Positions 24,480-35,038 of a DNA stretch of 64,000 nt are shown here, piece by piece. Numbering within the stretch: position 1 is the first letter of the stretch; each line of letters begins with the position of its first letter. The notes under the pieces were generated by a model that saw only the letters and a program-made list of their open reading frames with translations, had not been told where the DNA came from and did not search any database. A program made the translations under genes and the position numbers. This stretch comes from Roseomonas xinghualingensis (GTDB lineage: Bacteria; Pseudomonadota; Alphaproteobacteria; Acetobacterales; Acetobacteraceae). Location of the stretch: NCBI RefSeq assembly GCF_025791835.1, contig NZ_JAOXLP010000009.1:62001-126000 (forward strand), written 5' to 3'.

Positions 24480-24584
24480 GCTGTGAAGCGGGTGCGGCCA
24501 GCGCATCCGGAACCGGCATGGCCTTGCGGCCCGTGCGCCGCGCGCGCAACTTGCGCCATCCTTGGATCTGGGAGTCGATAGTCC

Positions 24585-26126
24585 GTGAACGGTGCCCAAA
24601 GTCTTGTCCACACGCTGCTCAAATCCGGTGTTGACACCTGCTTCTCAAATCCGGGCACCAGCGAGATGCATTTCGTCGCCGCGCTCGACCAGATTCCCGG
24701 GATGCGGTGCGTGCTGGGCCTGCAGGAGAATGTCGTCACCGGCATGGCGGACGGCTACTACCGCATCGCCGGGAAGCCCGCCTGCACCCTGCTGCATTGC
24801 GGCCCTGGCCTCGCGAACGGTCTGGCCAACCTGCACAACGCCCGGCGGGCGCGCAGCGGGATCGTCAACATCGTCGGCGACCAGGCGACCTATCACCGCC
24901 CCTTCGACGCACCCCTGACGGCGGATACCGAGGGCTGGGCGCGGCCGGTCTCGGCCTGGGTGCGGACGAGCACCGCCTCGGCAGAAGTCGGCCGTGACGC
25001 GGCCGTCGCGGTCCAGGAAGCGCGCACCGCGCCCGGCCAGATCGCAACGCTGATCCTGCCCTCCGATGCCTCCTGGGATGATGGCGGCGTGGTGGCGGAG
25101 GCGCTCGCGGTTCCGGTGGCGCAGGCGGCGGATCCTTCCGTTGTGCGGAACGCCGCGCGCGTGTTGCGCGAGAAGAAGAACGTGCTGATCCTGCTGGGCG
25201 GGGCGGCGCTGCGGGAGAATGCGCAGGCCCTGGCGTGGCGGATCGCGGCGGCGACGGGCGCGAAGCTCCTGGCCGAGGGATCGAATGCGCGCGTGCAGCG
25301 CGGGCAGGGGCGGCTACAGCTGGAGCGCGTGCCCTATGTCGCGGATGTGGCGATCAAGGCCCTGTCCGAGTTCGAGCACATCATCCTGGTGAATTCGAAG
25401 GCCCCGGTCGGCTTCTTCGCCTATCCGAACAAGCCCTCGTGCCATTACCCGGCCGATGCGCAGGTGCATGTGCTGACGCGCTACGAGCAGGATGCGGAAG
25501 CCGCGCTGGCCGCGCTGGTGGACGAGCTGGGCGCACCGCAGGCGGCGATCCCCAATCCGGGACCGCGCCCGCAGCCGGGGCGCGGCGCGCCGACGCCGGA
25601 AGGCCTGGCCGCGACCATCGCCGCGCTGATGCCGGAGAATGCCATCGTCTCCGACGAGAGCGTCTCCTTCGGGCGCGGCTTCTATGCGCTGACCCATTCC
25701 GCGCCGGCGCATGACTGGCTGCACCTCACCGGCGGCGCGATCGGCGACGGCATGCCGGTGGCGACCGGTGCCGCGATCGGGGCGGGCGGGCAGCGGCGGG
25801 TGATCAGCCTGCAGGCGGATGGCTCGGCGATGTATTCGGTGCAGTCGCTCTGGACGCAGGCGCGCGAGAAGCTGCCGGTCACGACGATCATTCTCTCCAA
25901 CCGCAAGTACCAGATCCTGATCGGCGAATATTCCGGCGTGGGCGCCAATCCGGGGCCGACGGCGATGAACATGCTCGATCTCGGCAACCCGGATCTCGAC
26001 TGGGTGAAGATCGCGAACGGCATGGGCGTGGAGGCTGCGCAGGCGACCACGCTCGAGGCCTGCGGCGACCTGCTCTCCCAGAGCATGAGCCGGAACGGCC
26101 CCTTCCTCATCGAACTCGTCATCTGA
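24585..26126 (+). CDS. ThDP-dependent enzyme, acetolactate synthase/benzoylformate decarboxylase family
   Basis: A 513-residue protein with three ThDP-enzyme domains. The cofactor-activating Glu is Glu48 ([14 protein letters not shown]). '[12 protein letters not shown]' (His71) lines up with the active-site His of benzoylformate decarboxylase. The Mg/ThDP motif is ADGS (411-414) with Asn439. These features look more like a 2-oxo-acid decarboxylase than a true acetolactate synthase, and it is shorter than AHAS. With the aldehyde dehydrogenase 14 bp downstream it would turn a 2-oxo acid into aldehyde plus CO2, then a carboxylic acid. GTG start. The substrate is unknown. Confidence 0.82.
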   Translation: MNGAQSLVHTLLKSGVDTCFSNPGTSEMHFVAALDQIPGMRCVLGLQENVVTGMADGYYRIAGKPACTLLHCGPGLANGLANLHNARRARSGIVNIVGDQATYHRPFDAPLTADTEGWARPVSAWVRTSTASAEVGRDAAVAVQEARTAPGQIATLILPSDASWDDGGVVAEALAVPVAQAADPSVVRNAARVLREKKNVLILLGGAALRENAQALAWRIAAATGAKLLAEGSNARVQRGQGRLQLERVPYVADVAIKALSEFEHIILVNSKAPVGFFAYPNKPSCHYPADAQVHVLTRYEQDAEAALAALVDELGAPQAAIPNPGPRPQPGRGAPTPEGLAATIAALMPENAIVSDESVSFGRGFYALTHSAPAHDWLHLTGGAIGDGMPVATGAAIGAGGQRRVISLQADGSAMYSVQSLWTQAREKLPVTTIILSNRKYQILIGEYSGVGANPGPTAMNMLDLGNPDLDWVKIANGMGVEAAQATTLEACGDLLSQSMSRNGPFLIELVI

Positions 26127-26140
26127 CGGAGACCACAACC

Positions 26141-27580
26141 ATGGCCAGCTATCCCAAGGTGCAGCTGCACATCGACGGCGAGTGGCGCGATGCGCGCTCC
26201 GGCAAGGTGCTGGAGATCATCAACCCGGCGACGGAAGAGGTGATCGGCACCGTCGCCCATGCCGAGAAGGTCGATCTCGACGAGGCGCTTGCGGCGGCCG
26301 AGCGTGGCTTTGCGCTGTGGCGCAAGGTTTCGGTGATGGATCGCAGCAAGCTGATGCGAAAGGCGGCGGACATCCTTCGCTCGCGCGCCGATGCCATTGC
26401 CGCGATGCTGACGGCCGAGCAGGGCAAGCCGCTCGCCGAGGCGAAGGGCGAGGTGCTGGCGGGCGCCGACATCATCGACTGGTTCGCCGAGGAAGGGCGC
26501 CGCGCCTATGGCCGCGTGATTCCGGCGCGCGCCGAGGGCGTGTACCAGCTGGTGGTGCGTGAGCCGGTGGGTCCGGTCGCGGCCTTCACGCCCTGGAACT
26601 TCCCGATCAACCAGGTGGTGCGGAAGCTGTCCGCGGCGCTGGCGACGGGCTGCTCCATCATCGTGAAGGCGCCGGAAGAGACGCCGGCCTCTCCGGCCGA
26701 GCTGATCCGCGCCTTTGTCGATGCGGGCGTGCCCAAGGGCGTGATCGGGCTGGTCTATGGCGTGCCGGCGGAGATCTCCTCCTACCTCATCCCGCATCCG
26801 GTGATCCGCAAGGTCACCTTCACCGGCTCCACCCCCGTCGGGAAGATGCTGGCCGCCATGGCCGGCCAGCACATGAAGCGCGCGACGATGGAGCTGGGCG
26901 GGCACGCGCCGGCCATCGTCTTCGACGACGCGGATGTCCAGAAGGCGGCGAAGACCCTCGCTGTCGCCAAGTTCCGCAATGCCGGCCAGGTCTGCGTCTC
27001 GCCGACGCGCTTCCTGATCCAGGAGCGGAGCTTCGACCAGTTCCTGGAGACCTTCACCAACACCGCCAAGGCGATCAAGGTCGGCAACGGCATGGAGGAG
27101 GGCGTCACGATGGGGCCGCTGGCGAATGACCGCCGGATTCCCTCCATCGAGGCGCTGGTGCAGGATGCGGTGAACTGCGGCGCGAAGCTGCACACCGGCG
27201 GGAAGCGCATCGGCAACAAGGGCTATTTCTACGAGCCGACGGTCATCTCCGACCTGCCGCTCAGCGCCCGCGCGATGAATGAGGAGCCCTTCGGCCCGCT
27301 GGCGCTGGTGAACCGCTTCTCCGACTTCGACGAGGTGGTGGCGGAATCCAACCGGCTTCCCTTCGGGCTGGCGGCCTATGCCTTCACCGGTTCCGCGACG
27401 ACGGCGCAGGCGATCGCGGCCAAGGTCGAGACGGGGATGATGACCATCAATCATCTCGGCCTGGCGCTGCCGGAAGTGCCGTTCGGCGGCGTGAAGGACA
27501 GCGGCTATGGTTCCGAGGGTGGGGCCGAGGCGATCGAGCCCTATCTGGTGACGAAGTTCGTCACCCAGGCTGGGCTGTAA
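26141..27580 (+). CDS. NAD(P)-dependent aldehyde dehydrogenase, succinate-semialdehyde type
   Basis: A 479-residue ALDH. Active-site residues are Cys285 ([12 protein letters not shown]), Glu251 (MELGGHAP), Asn153 (FTPWNFP) and Lys176 (IIVKAPEE). 'FTGSTPVGK' is the Rossmann turn. The C-terminus '[13 protein letters not shown]' matches SSADH/AldA-like enzymes. It starts 14 bp after the ThDP gene with ggagac before the ATG. It may oxidise the aldehyde made by that enzyme; it could also serve GABA breakdown with gabT at 20656. Confidence 0.88.
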   Translation: MASYPKVQLHIDGEWRDARSGKVLEIINPATEEVIGTVAHAEKVDLDEALAAAERGFALWRKVSVMDRSKLMRKAADILRSRADAIAAMLTAEQGKPLAEAKGEVLAGADIIDWFAEEGRRAYGRVIPARAEGVYQLVVREPVGPVAAFTPWNFPINQVVRKLSAALATGCSIIVKAPEETPASPAELIRAFVDAGVPKGVIGLVYGVPAEISSYLIPHPVIRKVTFTGSTPVGKMLAAMAGQHMKRATMELGGHAPAIVFDDADVQKAAKTLAVAKFRNAGQVCVSPTRFLIQERSFDQFLETFTNTAKAIKVGNGMEEGVTMGPLANDRRIPSIEALVQDAVNCGAKLHTGGKRIGNKGYFYEPTVISDLPLSARAMNEEPFGPLALVNRFSDFDEVVAESNRLPFGLAAYAFTGSATTAQAIAAKVETGMMTINHLGLALPEVPFGGVKDSGYGSEGGAEAIEPYLVTKFVTQAGL

Positions 27581-27591
27581 GGGCGGCTGCC

Positions 27592-27616
27592 TCCGGGAAG
27601 GCTTTGCCTTCCCGGA
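27592..27616 (+). terminator. hairpin after aldehyde dehydrogenase gene
   Basis: Perfect 11-bp stem tccgggaaggc (27592-27602) / gccttcccgga (27606-27616), loop ttt, 12 bases after the stop. There is no T-run, so it may act as an attenuator or an mRNA 3' stabiliser. Confidence 0.6.
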
Positions 27617-27780
27617 CACCGCATCTCCTTTCGGGCAGCGTGGCACGACGGTGCCACAGGCCATTCCAGGTCAGTCGCCTGAGTCCAGGACCCCGGCTCG
27701 TCCTTATGCGCCGGCACGTTGAATGAGCCGGCGCGGCGGGAAAGAAATTTCCTGACAGCACCGCATCGTTTCTGGTGGAG

Positions 27781-27810
27781 TTTCTGCGGGCACGACTTCG
27801 CCCGCAGAAA
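27781..27810 (+). promoter_or_regulatory. leader hairpin immediately before TctC ribosome-binding site
   Basis: Perfect 10-bp inverted repeat tttctgcggg (27781-27790) / cccgcagaaa (27801-27810) with a 10-base loop. It ends 5 bases before the gggagg ribosome-binding site of the gene at 27827. It could be an operator or a translational control hairpin. Confidence 0.5.
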
Positions 27811-27826
27811 AACACGGGAGGAAACG

Positions 27827-28804
27827 ATGAATCCGAAGGACGCTATCCGTCCTGGGCGTCGCGCGCTGCTGGCGGCGGCGCTGGCGGCACCGGCCGCCGC
27901 CCAGGCCCAGGTACAGGGCTTTCCGAGCAAGCCCATCGCCCTGATCGTTCCTTTCCCGCCGGGCGGCACCACCGACATCGCCATGCGGGCGCTGGCGGAA
28001 GCGGCCTCGCGCCACCTGCCGCATCCCATCATCATCGAGAACAAGCCTGGGGCCGCGAATACGCTGGGGGCTGCGCAGGTGGCACGGGCACGGCCCGATG
28101 GCTACCTGCTGACGCAGTTCCCGGCCTCGGCCATCCGCGTGCAGATCCTGCAGAAGCTCAGCTACGACCCGGTGAAGGACTTCACGCCGATCATCTGCGT
28201 CACCGGCTATCCTTTCGTGGTGGCGGCGAAGGCCGGACGGTTCCCCGGTGGCTGGAAGGGCTTCGTGGAGGAAGCGCGCCGCAATCCGGGCAGGATGTCC
28301 TATGGCAGCACGGGCGCGAACGGCACGCCGCATGTGACCATGGCGCAGCTGATGCAGCGGGAGAAGCTGGAGCTGACGCATGTTCCCTTCCGGGGCGATG
28401 CGGATGGCGCGCAGGCGCTGCTGGGCGGGCATATCCAGCTCATGGCCGGATCGACGAGCCTGGGCGGGCTGGTGGATGGCGGCCAGGCGGAGTTCATGAA
28501 TGTCTGGACGGCGGAGCGCCTGGGCCGCTGGTCCAATGTGCCAACCTTGAGCGAGCTGGGTTACGACATGGTGGTGACGACGCCCTTCGGGCTGGTGGCG
28601 CCGGCGGGGCTGGACCCTGCCATCACGCGCATCCTGCACGATGCCTTCCAGAAGGCGATGAAGGACCCGCAGTTCGTTGCCATGCTGGATCGCTACAACA
28701 TGGTGTCCGAGTACCGCGACAGCGCGACCTATGCTTCCTTCCTGCAGGAGATGGTGAAGCAGGAGGAGGATCTGATCCGCCGCCTGGGCCTTCAGAGCGG
28801 CTGA
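27827..28804 (+). CDS. tripartite tricarboxylate transporter substrate-binding protein (TctC/Bug)
   Basis: A 325-residue periplasmic binding protein. The twin-arginine-like signal (RPGRRALLAAALAAPAAAQAQ) is followed by the Bug hallmark 'PIALIVPFPPGGTTDIAMR' and 'IIIENKPGAANTLGA'. The middle carries 'YGSTGANGTPHVTMAQLMQ' and 'HVPFRGDADGAQALLGG'. Bug proteins bind carboxylates and similar small anions. The start is fixed by gggagg 5 bases before ATG. No TctA/TctB genes are nearby. It follows the ThDP enzyme/ALDH pair after 246 bp. Confidence 0.87.
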   Translation: MNPKDAIRPGRRALLAAALAAPAAAQAQVQGFPSKPIALIVPFPPGGTTDIAMRALAEAASRHLPHPIIIENKPGAANTLGAAQVARARPDGYLLTQFPASAIRVQILQKLSYDPVKDFTPIICVTGYPFVVAAKAGRFPGGWKGFVEEARRNPGRMSYGSTGANGTPHVTMAQLMQREKLELTHVPFRGDADGAQALLGGHIQLMAGSTSLGGLVDGGQAEFMNVWTAERLGRWSNVPTLSELGYDMVVTTPFGLVAPAGLDPAITRILHDAFQKAMKDPQFVAMLDRYNMVSEYRDSATYASFLQEMVKQEEDLIRRLGLQSG

Positions 28805-28805
28805 G

Positions 28806-29570
28806 TCAGATCGGCCATTCCAGCGGCGGATCGTAGCGGACGGCGGTGAAGCACAGCCCGTCGGGCGGGGCGGTCTGGCCCGCGCGGGTGCGGTCCCGCC
28901 CATCCAGCACGGCGCGGGGCCAGTTCACCGGACGGGCGCCGCGGCCGACCTGGGCCAGGGTGCCGACCATGTTGCGGACCTGGTGGTGGAGGAAGGAGCG
29001 GGCCTCCACCGTGACCACGACCTCGTCCCCGAAGCGGGAGACGTCCAGGCGGTCCAGCGTGCGCAGCGCGTCCTTCGCCTGGCAGGCTGCGGCGCGGAAG
29101 GCGGAGAAGTCGTGATGGCCGAGCAGCATCTGCGCGGCCTCATGCATGGCGCCGGCATCCAGGCGCTGCGGAACATGCCAGACGCGGCCGAGATCCAGCC
29201 CCGGCCGGGCACGTCGGTTGAGGATGCGGTAGCGATAGGCGCGGTGGACCGCCGAGAAGCGGGCGTTCCATTCCTCCGGCGGGCGGGCCACGGAAAGTAC
29301 CGAGACGGGGTAGGGGCGGGTGCGGGTGTTCAGCGCTTCCCGGACACGCTCCACCGGCAGGTCGGCGGCGAGTTCCACCTGGGCGACCTGTCCTTCGGCA
29401 TGGACGCCTGTATCGGTGCGGCCGGCGCCGCCGATCGCCGGCTCCACGCCGCCATTCAGCGGGGCGGCGGCTTCCTCCAGCACCTGCTGCACGGTGAGCC
29501 CATCCTTCTGGCGCTGCCAGCCCAGGAAGGGCGTGCCGTCATATTCGATGAGCAGGGCGTAGCGGGGCAT
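28806..29570 (-). CDS. truA: tRNA pseudouridine(38-40) synthase
   Basis: A 254-residue protein of normal TruA length. The catalytic aspartate is Asp53 in 'GGAGRTDTGVHAEGQV'. Other motifs are 'LLIEYDGTPFLGWQRQ', 'AYRYRILNRR' and 'SFLHHQVRNMVGTL'. It modifies the anticodon arm of many tRNAs. It is separated from fmt by one base and from the convergent TctC stop by one base. Third gene of the def-fmt-truA operon. Confidence 0.95.
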   Translation of the reverse strand: MPRYALLIEYDGTPFLGWQRQKDGLTVQQVLEEAAAPLNGGVEPAIGGAGRTDTGVHAEGQVAQVELAADLPVERVREALNTRTRPYPVSVLSVARPPEEWNARFSAVHRAYRYRILNRRARPGLDLGRVWHVPQRLDAGAMHEAAQMLLGHHDFSAFRAAACQAKDALRTLDRLDVSRFGDEVVVTVEARSFLHHQVRNMVGTLAQVGRGARPVNWPRAVLDGRDRTRAGQTAPPDGLCFTAVRYDPPLEWPI

Positions 29571-29571
29571 T

Positions 29572-30522
29572 TCAGCCGAGGACCGTGCCGGGAGGGGCGC
29601 GGGTGCCGCGCAGGAAGGCGGCGCTGTCCATGGCGGCGCGGCCGGGCTTCTGGATACGGGTGAGGCGAAGGGCGGTGCCCTCCCCGCAGGCGACCAGAAG
29701 GGTGTCGTCCAGCACGGTGCCGGGCGGCGCCTGCCGGCCGGGGGCCGGCTCAGCGGAGAGCACGCGGAGGGGCTCTCCGTTCAGCGCCGTGAAGGCGCCG
29801 GGCCAGGGAGACATGGCGCGGATGCGGCGGTCCAGCGCCTCGGCGGGCTGGGTCCAGTCCAGCCTTCCATCCTCCTTGCCGAGCTTGGGGGCGTAGGTGG
29901 TGCCCTCCTCGGGCTGGGGCGTGGCGGGCGGGTCCTCCTCCAGGGCGCGCAGGATCAGCCGGGCGCCCATGGCGGAAAGGCGGTCATGCACCTCGGGGGT
30001 GGTGTCACGGGGGCCGATGGGGGTGGCCTCGCGGAGCAGCATGGGGCCGGTGTCCAGGCCTTCATCCATCCGCATGATGGTGATGCCGGTCTCGGCGTCG
30101 CCGGCCAGGACGGCGGCATGGATGGGGGCGGCGCCGCGCCAGCGCGGCAGCAGGCTGGCATGGATGTTCAGGCAGCCGCGCCGTGGGGCGTCCAGCATGG
30201 GCTTGGGCAGGATCAGCCCATAGGCCACGACCACGGCCGCATCGAGGTCCAGGGCGGCGAAGGCCTCGTGCTCGGCCGTGTCGCGGCGGACCCTGGCGGG
30301 GGTGCGGACGGGCAGGCCGAGTTCCAGCGCCGCCTGGTGGACGGGGCAGGGGGTTTCGCGCTGGCCGCGCCCGGCGGGGCGGGGCGGCTGGGCGTAGACG
30401 GCGGCGATTTCATGCCCCGCCGCGTGCAGGGCGCGCAGGGCGGGCACGGAGAAGGCGGGGCTGCCCATGAAGGCCAGGCGCAGGGGCCGGGTGGCGCGCC
30501 CCTGCGGGGGGGCCTGCGTCAC
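29572..30522 (-). CDS. fmt: methionyl-tRNA formyltransferase
   Basis: A 316-residue enzyme that formylates initiator Met-tRNA using 10-formyl-THF. '[16 protein letters not shown]' starts the Rossmann domain. The catalytic triad is Asn119/His121 in '[18 protein letters not shown]' and Asp157 in '[11 protein letters not shown]'. The C-terminal tRNA-binding domain contains '[11 protein letters not shown]'. GTG 30522 overlaps the def stop (GTGA), so the two are translationally coupled. Confidence 0.96.
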   Translation of the reverse strand: MTQAPPQGRATRPLRLAFMGSPAFSVPALRALHAAGHEIAAVYAQPPRPAGRGQRETPCPVHQAALELGLPVRTPARVRRDTAEHEAFAALDLDAAVVVAYGLILPKPMLDAPRRGCLNIHASLLPRWRGAAPIHAAVLAGDAETGITIMRMDEGLDTGPMLLREATPIGPRDTTPEVHDRLSAMGARLILRALEEDPPATPQPEEGTTYAPKLGKEDGRLDWTQPAEALDRRIRAMSPWPGAFTALNGEPLRVLSAEPAPGRQAPPGTVLDDTLLVACGEGTALRLTRIQKPGRAAMDSAAFLRGTRAPPGTVLG

Positions 30523-31052
30523 ATCGCCTCCCGCGACTTCAGCTTCTGCTCCTTGAGGAACTTCTTCAGCAGCATGTTGCGCTTCAGCGGGCTGAGGTGA
30601 TCGGTGAACATCACCCCATCCAGATGGTCGATCTCATGCTGCAGGCAGGTGGCGAGGAGGCCGTCCGCCTCCATCTCGCGCCGCGTGCCGTCCAGCTCGC
30701 GCCAGCGGACCTTCACCCGGGCTGGTCGCTCCACATCGGCATATTGCCCGGGAAGGGAGAGGCAGCCTTCCTCCCGGATCGCGTGCTCATCGCTCACGGC
30801 CACGATCTCGGGGTTCACCAGCACCATCGGCTTGGGTGACTCCTCATGCTCCACGTCGAGGACGATGAGGCGCAGGCCCTCGCCCACCTGGGGGGCGGCG
30901 AGCCCGATGCCGGGGGCCTTGTACATGGTGGCCAGCATGCGAGGGGCGAGCTCGCGCACGCGGTCGGCATCTCCCTCGGCCACCGGGCGCGCCTTGGCGC
31001 GCAGGATGGGGGCGGGGTGGAGGAGGACGGGGAGGAGGGGAATATCGGTCAT
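30519..31052 (-). CDS. def: peptide deformylase
   Basis: A 177-residue metallohydrolase that removes the formyl group from nascent proteins. All three motifs are present: GIGLAAPQ (48-55), EGCLSLPG with metal ligand Cys97, and QHEIDHLDG with His139, Glu140 and His143. ATG 31052 was chosen because '[18 protein letters not shown]' is the usual N-terminus. First gene of def-fmt-truA. Confidence 0.95.
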   Translation of the reverse strand: MTDIPLLPVLLHPAPILRAKARPVAEGDADRVRELAPRMLATMYKAPGIGLAAPQVGEGLRLIVLDVEHEESPKPMVLVNPEIVAVSDEHAIREEGCLSLPGQYADVERPARVKVRWRELDGTRREMEADGLLATCLQHEIDHLDGVMFTDHLSPLKRNMLLKKFLKEQKLKSREAM

Positions 31053-31127
31053 GGTGGCTCGGGGCGCATGTAGGGCAGAACGGGGCGTGGCGGAATGCAT
31101 GGCAGGCAGGCGGGACGCATGAGTGAT

Positions 31128-31156
31128 CTTGCAAGGAAACGCGAGATTACCGATAT
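31128..31156 (+). promoter_or_regulatory. possible heat-shock (RpoH-type) promoter before hsp20
   Basis: cttg (31128-31131) and ccgatat (31150-31156) are separated by 18 bases, resembling the CTTG...CCYAT pattern of alphaproteobacterial sigma-32 promoters. It lies about 70 bases before the hsp20 start. The match is partial. Confidence 0.4.
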
Positions 31157-31224
31157 GACATGCAAGGCCGGCGCCTTGATGGGCTGGCCCTTCCGTGGCC
31201 TCGCTTCCTCAAGGATGCCGCTCT

Positions 31225-31662
31225 ATGTCGCGTTCCCCGGTCTTCGGATCGCCGCTTTTCCTGGGCTTTGATCACCTCGAGCAAATGCTTGACCGCGTTC
31301 AGAAGACCGCAGACGGCTATCCTCCCTACAATATCGAGCAGACGGCTGCGGATCGTCTGCGGATCACCCTGGCCGTGGCGGGCTTCGCCATGGAAGACCT
31401 GCAGATCACGCAGGAGGACAACCAGCTGGTGATCCGGGGGCGGCAGAAGGATGACTCCGAGGGCCGCATCTTCCTGCATCGCGGCATCGCCGCGCGGCAG
31501 TTCCAGCGGGCCTTCGTGATCGCCGAGGGCATCGAGATCGAGGGTGCCTGGCTCGACAACGGGCTGCTGCATGTGGAGCTCCGCCGGCCACAGCCGGAGG
31601 TTCGCGTGCGGACGATCCAGATCAACGGCAAGAGCCGTCCAGTGGTGGACAGCGAGGCCTGA
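31225..31662 (+). CDS. Hsp20 small heat-shock protein (alpha-crystallin domain)
   Basis: A 145-residue IbpA-like holdase. The N-terminus 'FLGFDHLEQMLDRV' precedes 'YPPYNIEQT', the standard entry to the alpha-crystallin domain (about 35-130). 'LAVAGFAMEDLQI' and 'GIAARQFQRAFVIAEGIEIEGAWLDNGLL' (in part) follow; canonical GLL replaces the A-x-x-x-n-G-v-L end motif. aagga lies 9 bases before ATG 31225. It forms the usual alphaproteobacterial pair with the DUF1150 gene. Confidence 0.92.
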   Translation: MSRSPVFGSPLFLGFDHLEQMLDRVQKTADGYPPYNIEQTAADRLRITLAVAGFAMEDLQITQEDNQLVIRGRQKDDSEGRIFLHRGIAARQFQRAFVIAEGIEIEGAWLDNGLLHVELRRPQPEVRVRTIQINGKSRPVVDSEA

Positions 31663-31755
31663 ACCTTCCTCGCCTGGAATGTCCCGCCGAACCCGGGGGG
31701 CAGGAAGGGCGTTATCGGTCCGCAGGCCATTCCGGCTGCGGGCGAGGAGATGACA

Positions 31756-31977
31756 ATGAACCCGACCCCGACCTTTACCCTGCGTAACCTCTCCGCCCTG
31801 GATTGGGCGCGTTTCGGGGCGCAGGAGATGGCCTATATCCGCCCGGTGACAGTGAACGGCACCTCGGCGGTGGCCATCCACGCGGGGGATGGCACGCCCA
31901 TCGGCGCGGCGCCCAATGCGGCGCTGGCGATCGCGGCCATCCTGCAGCATGAGATGGCGCCCGTTCTCGTCCACTGA
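31756..31977 (+). CDS. DUF1150 family protein
   Basis: A 73-residue protein with 'LSALDWARFGAQEMAYIRPV' and 'FAIHAADG'-like 'VAIHAGDGTPIG', the DUF1150 signature. gaggag at 31744-31749 is 6 bases from ATG 31756 but touches ATG 31750, so I prefer the second ATG. DUF1150 genes commonly sit right after hsp20 in alphaproteobacteria; function is unknown. Confidence 0.82.
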   Translation: MNPTPTFTLRNLSALDWARFGAQEMAYIRPVTVNGTSAVAIHAGDGTPIGAAPNAALAIAAILQHEMAPVLVH

Positions 31978-31992
31978 CGGGGCGGTGCTCCA

Positions 31993-32014
31993 GGGGAGGC
32001 GATGCCGCCTCCCC
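31993..32014. terminator. bidirectional terminator between DUF1150 and hpf
   Basis: Perfect 8-bp stem ggggaggc (31993-32000) / gcctcccc (32007-32014), loop gatgcc, between two convergent genes. There is no T-run. Confidence 0.6.
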
Positions 32015-32027
32015 CGGAGGGGCTCGC

Positions 32028-32645
32028 CTATGCCTGGCGAGCAAGTGCTTCCGGCTGGGGATCGATCCAGCCCACATGCCCGTCCGCGCGACGATAGACC
32101 ACGTTCAGAATACCGGTTGTCCGGTTGCGGAACATCAGCACCAGGGCCTGGGAGAGATCCAGGCGCATCACGGCTTCCGGCACGGTCAGGTGGCTGATCT
32201 CCGTCGGCGTCTCGGCTACGATCGCGCCGTTCTGGCGCAGGTCGACCATCTCGTCCGGCACCGCGCTGCCCTCCTCGGGCTCCGCCTCTTCCCGCAACAC
32301 CACATCGCGGGCCATCTCGGGCTCGGCGTTGCGCTCATCGGCCAGGCTGCGGGCGTGCTCGTTCACGCGGCGGCGATAGCGGCGCAGGCGCTTGCCGATG
32401 TGCTCGGCCGCCTCGGCAAAGGCGCGATGGGCATCGGGGCCATGGCCCTCGGCCCGCATATTCAGGCCTCGGCCCGCGCGCAGGTTGATGTCGCAGGCGA
32501 AGAAGGCGCGATCCTTGCGGAAGGTCACATGCGCATCCAGCGCGTGATCGAAATACTTGCGGGTGACCGTGGATAGCCCGTCCGTCACATGGGCCTTGAG
32601 GGCCTCGCCGGTGTCGACACCCTTACCGGCCACCGTGATGTGCAT
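32028..32645 (-). CDS. hpf: ribosome hibernation promoting factor, long form
   Basis: A 205-residue protein with two parts. The N-terminal S30AE domain ('MHITVAGKGVDTGEALKAHV', 'VTRKYFDHALDAHVTF') is followed by a charged linker and a C-terminal dimerisation domain ('VMRLDLSQALVLMFRNRTTG', 'VVYRRADGHVGWIDPQ'). Long HPF makes 100S ribosome dimers in stationary phase. It lies 77 bp after rpoN, as is usual for this operon. Confidence 0.93.
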   Translation of the reverse strand: MHITVAGKGVDTGEALKAHVTDGLSTVTRKYFDHALDAHVTFRKDRAFFACDINLRAGRGLNMRAEGHGPDAHRAFAEAAEHIGKRLRRYRRRVNEHARSLADERNAEPEMARDVVLREEAEPEEGSAVPDEMVDLRQNGAIVAETPTEISHLTVPEAVMRLDLSQALVLMFRNRTTGILNVVYRRADGHVGWIDPQPEALARQA

Positions 32646-32722
32646 GGAGCGGCTCCCCTCTTTTACTCTTTGTTAAACATGAAAGACCTGAGGGGCTGGC
32701 CGGCCGGTTTAAAGGGGCACTT

Positions 32723-34186
32723 TCAGAGAACGGCGGTGGATTTCTCCCGCTTGCGCTGGACCGAGGAAGGGATGCGCAGCGCATCGCGGTACTTGGCGAC
32801 AGTACGGCGGGCGATGTCCACGCCTTCGGCACGAAGGCGCTCGACGATGGCGTCGTCCGAGAGCACGCCCTCTGGCGTCTCGGCATCCACCATGTCCCGG
32901 ATGCGGTGACGGATGGCCTCGGCGCTGAAGCTTTCGCCACCGCGCATGCCCGCGATGGCGGTGGTGAAGAAGTATTTCAGTTCCAGCGTGCCGCGCGGGG
33001 TGGCGATGTACTTGTTCGCGGTGACGCGGGAGACGGTGCTTTCATGCATGCCCAGCTCGTCCGCCACGTCCCGCAGGATCAGCGGGCGGAGATGGCCGAC
33101 GCCGTGGCGGAAGAATCCCTCCTGGCGACGCACGATCTCGGCCGCCACGCGCAGGATGGTGTTGGACCGCTGTTCCAGGCTGCGGACCAGCCAGTTCGCG
33201 GCCTGAAGCTTCTCCGCCAGGAAGGCCTTGTCCTCCTTGTTGCGGGCGCCGGTCTGGGCAGTGGCGTGGAAGCCGCGGTTCACCAGGACCCGAGGCAAGG
33301 TTTCCGGATTGAGCTCCAGCAGCCAGGTGCCGTCGGGCAGGCGGCGCATCAGAACATCCGGCACCACCACCGGCGCCATTTCCCCATCGGTGGAGGCGCC
33401 GGGCTTGGGGTTCAGCCGGCGGATCTCGGCCACCATGCCGGCCATGTCCTCGGCATCCACGCCGCAGATGCGCAGCAGGGCCTGCATGTCGCGGCGGGCC
33501 AGGAGGTCCAAGTTGTCCAGCAGGGCCTGCATGGCGGGGTCCAGCCGGTTCAGTTCGGCCAGTTGCACGGCCAGGCATTCGCGCAGATCGGCGCAGAAGA
33601 GGCCGGGCGGATCGAAGCGCTGCATCCGGGCACGGACGGCGGCGACGGTCTCCACCCCGCAGCCCAGTGCCTGGGCGATGGCGGCATCCGGGATGGCCAG
33701 CCGGCCGGCGGGGTCCAGCAGCGCGATCATCTGGCCGGCGATCAGCCGCTCCCGGTGGTCGCCGAAGGTCAGGCGTGCCTGCTCCGCCAGGAGTTCGCGC
33801 AGGGAGCGTGGGCACTCGCCGGCGATCTCCTCCAGGCTGCGGCCATCCTCATCCCAGGCATCAGCCCGGGCACTGCGGGAGGTTGGATAGAGGGCTTCGC
33901 CGCTTTCGTAGCTGCTGGACCAGTCAGCTTCGATGGCGCTGGCGGCCGCCTCATGGATGGTGGGGGAGGTGGCGGCCTCGAAGGAATCGCATTCCACGGC
34001 CACGGGGGAGGAGGGGGCGGTGCTCTCCTCGCGCTCCAGCATCGGATTCCGCTCCAGCTCCTCATCGACGAAGGCGGAAACCTCGAGATTGCTGGACTGG
34101 AGCAGCTTGATGGCCTGCCGCAGCTGCGGCGTCATCACCAGTTGCTGGGTCTGCCGGAAATCGAGCCTGGGGCCGATCGAAACCAT
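32723..34186 (-). CDS. rpoN: RNA polymerase sigma-54 factor
   Basis: A 487-residue sigma factor. Region I is glutamine/leucine-rich ('LDFRQTQQLVMTPQLRQAIK', written in part). A variable acidic region II follows, then the core-binding domain, a helix-turn-helix ('ELGMHESTVSRVTANKYI') and the C-terminal RpoN box 'RRTVAKYRDALRIPSS'. ATG 34186 gives the usual N-terminus; GTG 34207 is possible. It sits between lptB and hpf, the classic order. Confidence 0.95.
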   Translation of the reverse strand: MVSIGPRLDFRQTQQLVMTPQLRQAIKLLQSSNLEVSAFVDEELERNPMLEREESTAPSSPVAVECDSFEAATSPTIHEAAASAIEADWSSSYESGEALYPTSRSARADAWDEDGRSLEEIAGECPRSLRELLAEQARLTFGDHRERLIAGQMIALLDPAGRLAIPDAAIAQALGCGVETVAAVRARMQRFDPPGLFCADLRECLAVQLAELNRLDPAMQALLDNLDLLARRDMQALLRICGVDAEDMAGMVAEIRRLNPKPGASTDGEMAPVVVPDVLMRRLPDGTWLLELNPETLPRVLVNRGFHATAQTGARNKEDKAFLAEKLQAANWLVRSLEQRSNTILRVAAEIVRRQEGFFRHGVGHLRPLILRDVADELGMHESTVSRVTANKYIATPRGTLELKYFFTTAIAGMRGGESFSAEAIRHRIRDMVDAETPEGVLSDDAIVERLRAEGVDIARRTVAKYRDALRIPSSVQRKREKSTAVL

Positions 34187-34285
34187 TCTACGGCGCGTGC
34201 TCCGCACGGGGGGCGGGCGGGGGATACATGTGGGAACGCGGGGTTGATGGAGGCGGCGCTTCCGGGATGAAGGCGCCCGGTCGGT

Positions 34286-35034
<749 letters not shown>

Positions 35035-35038
<4 letters not shown>

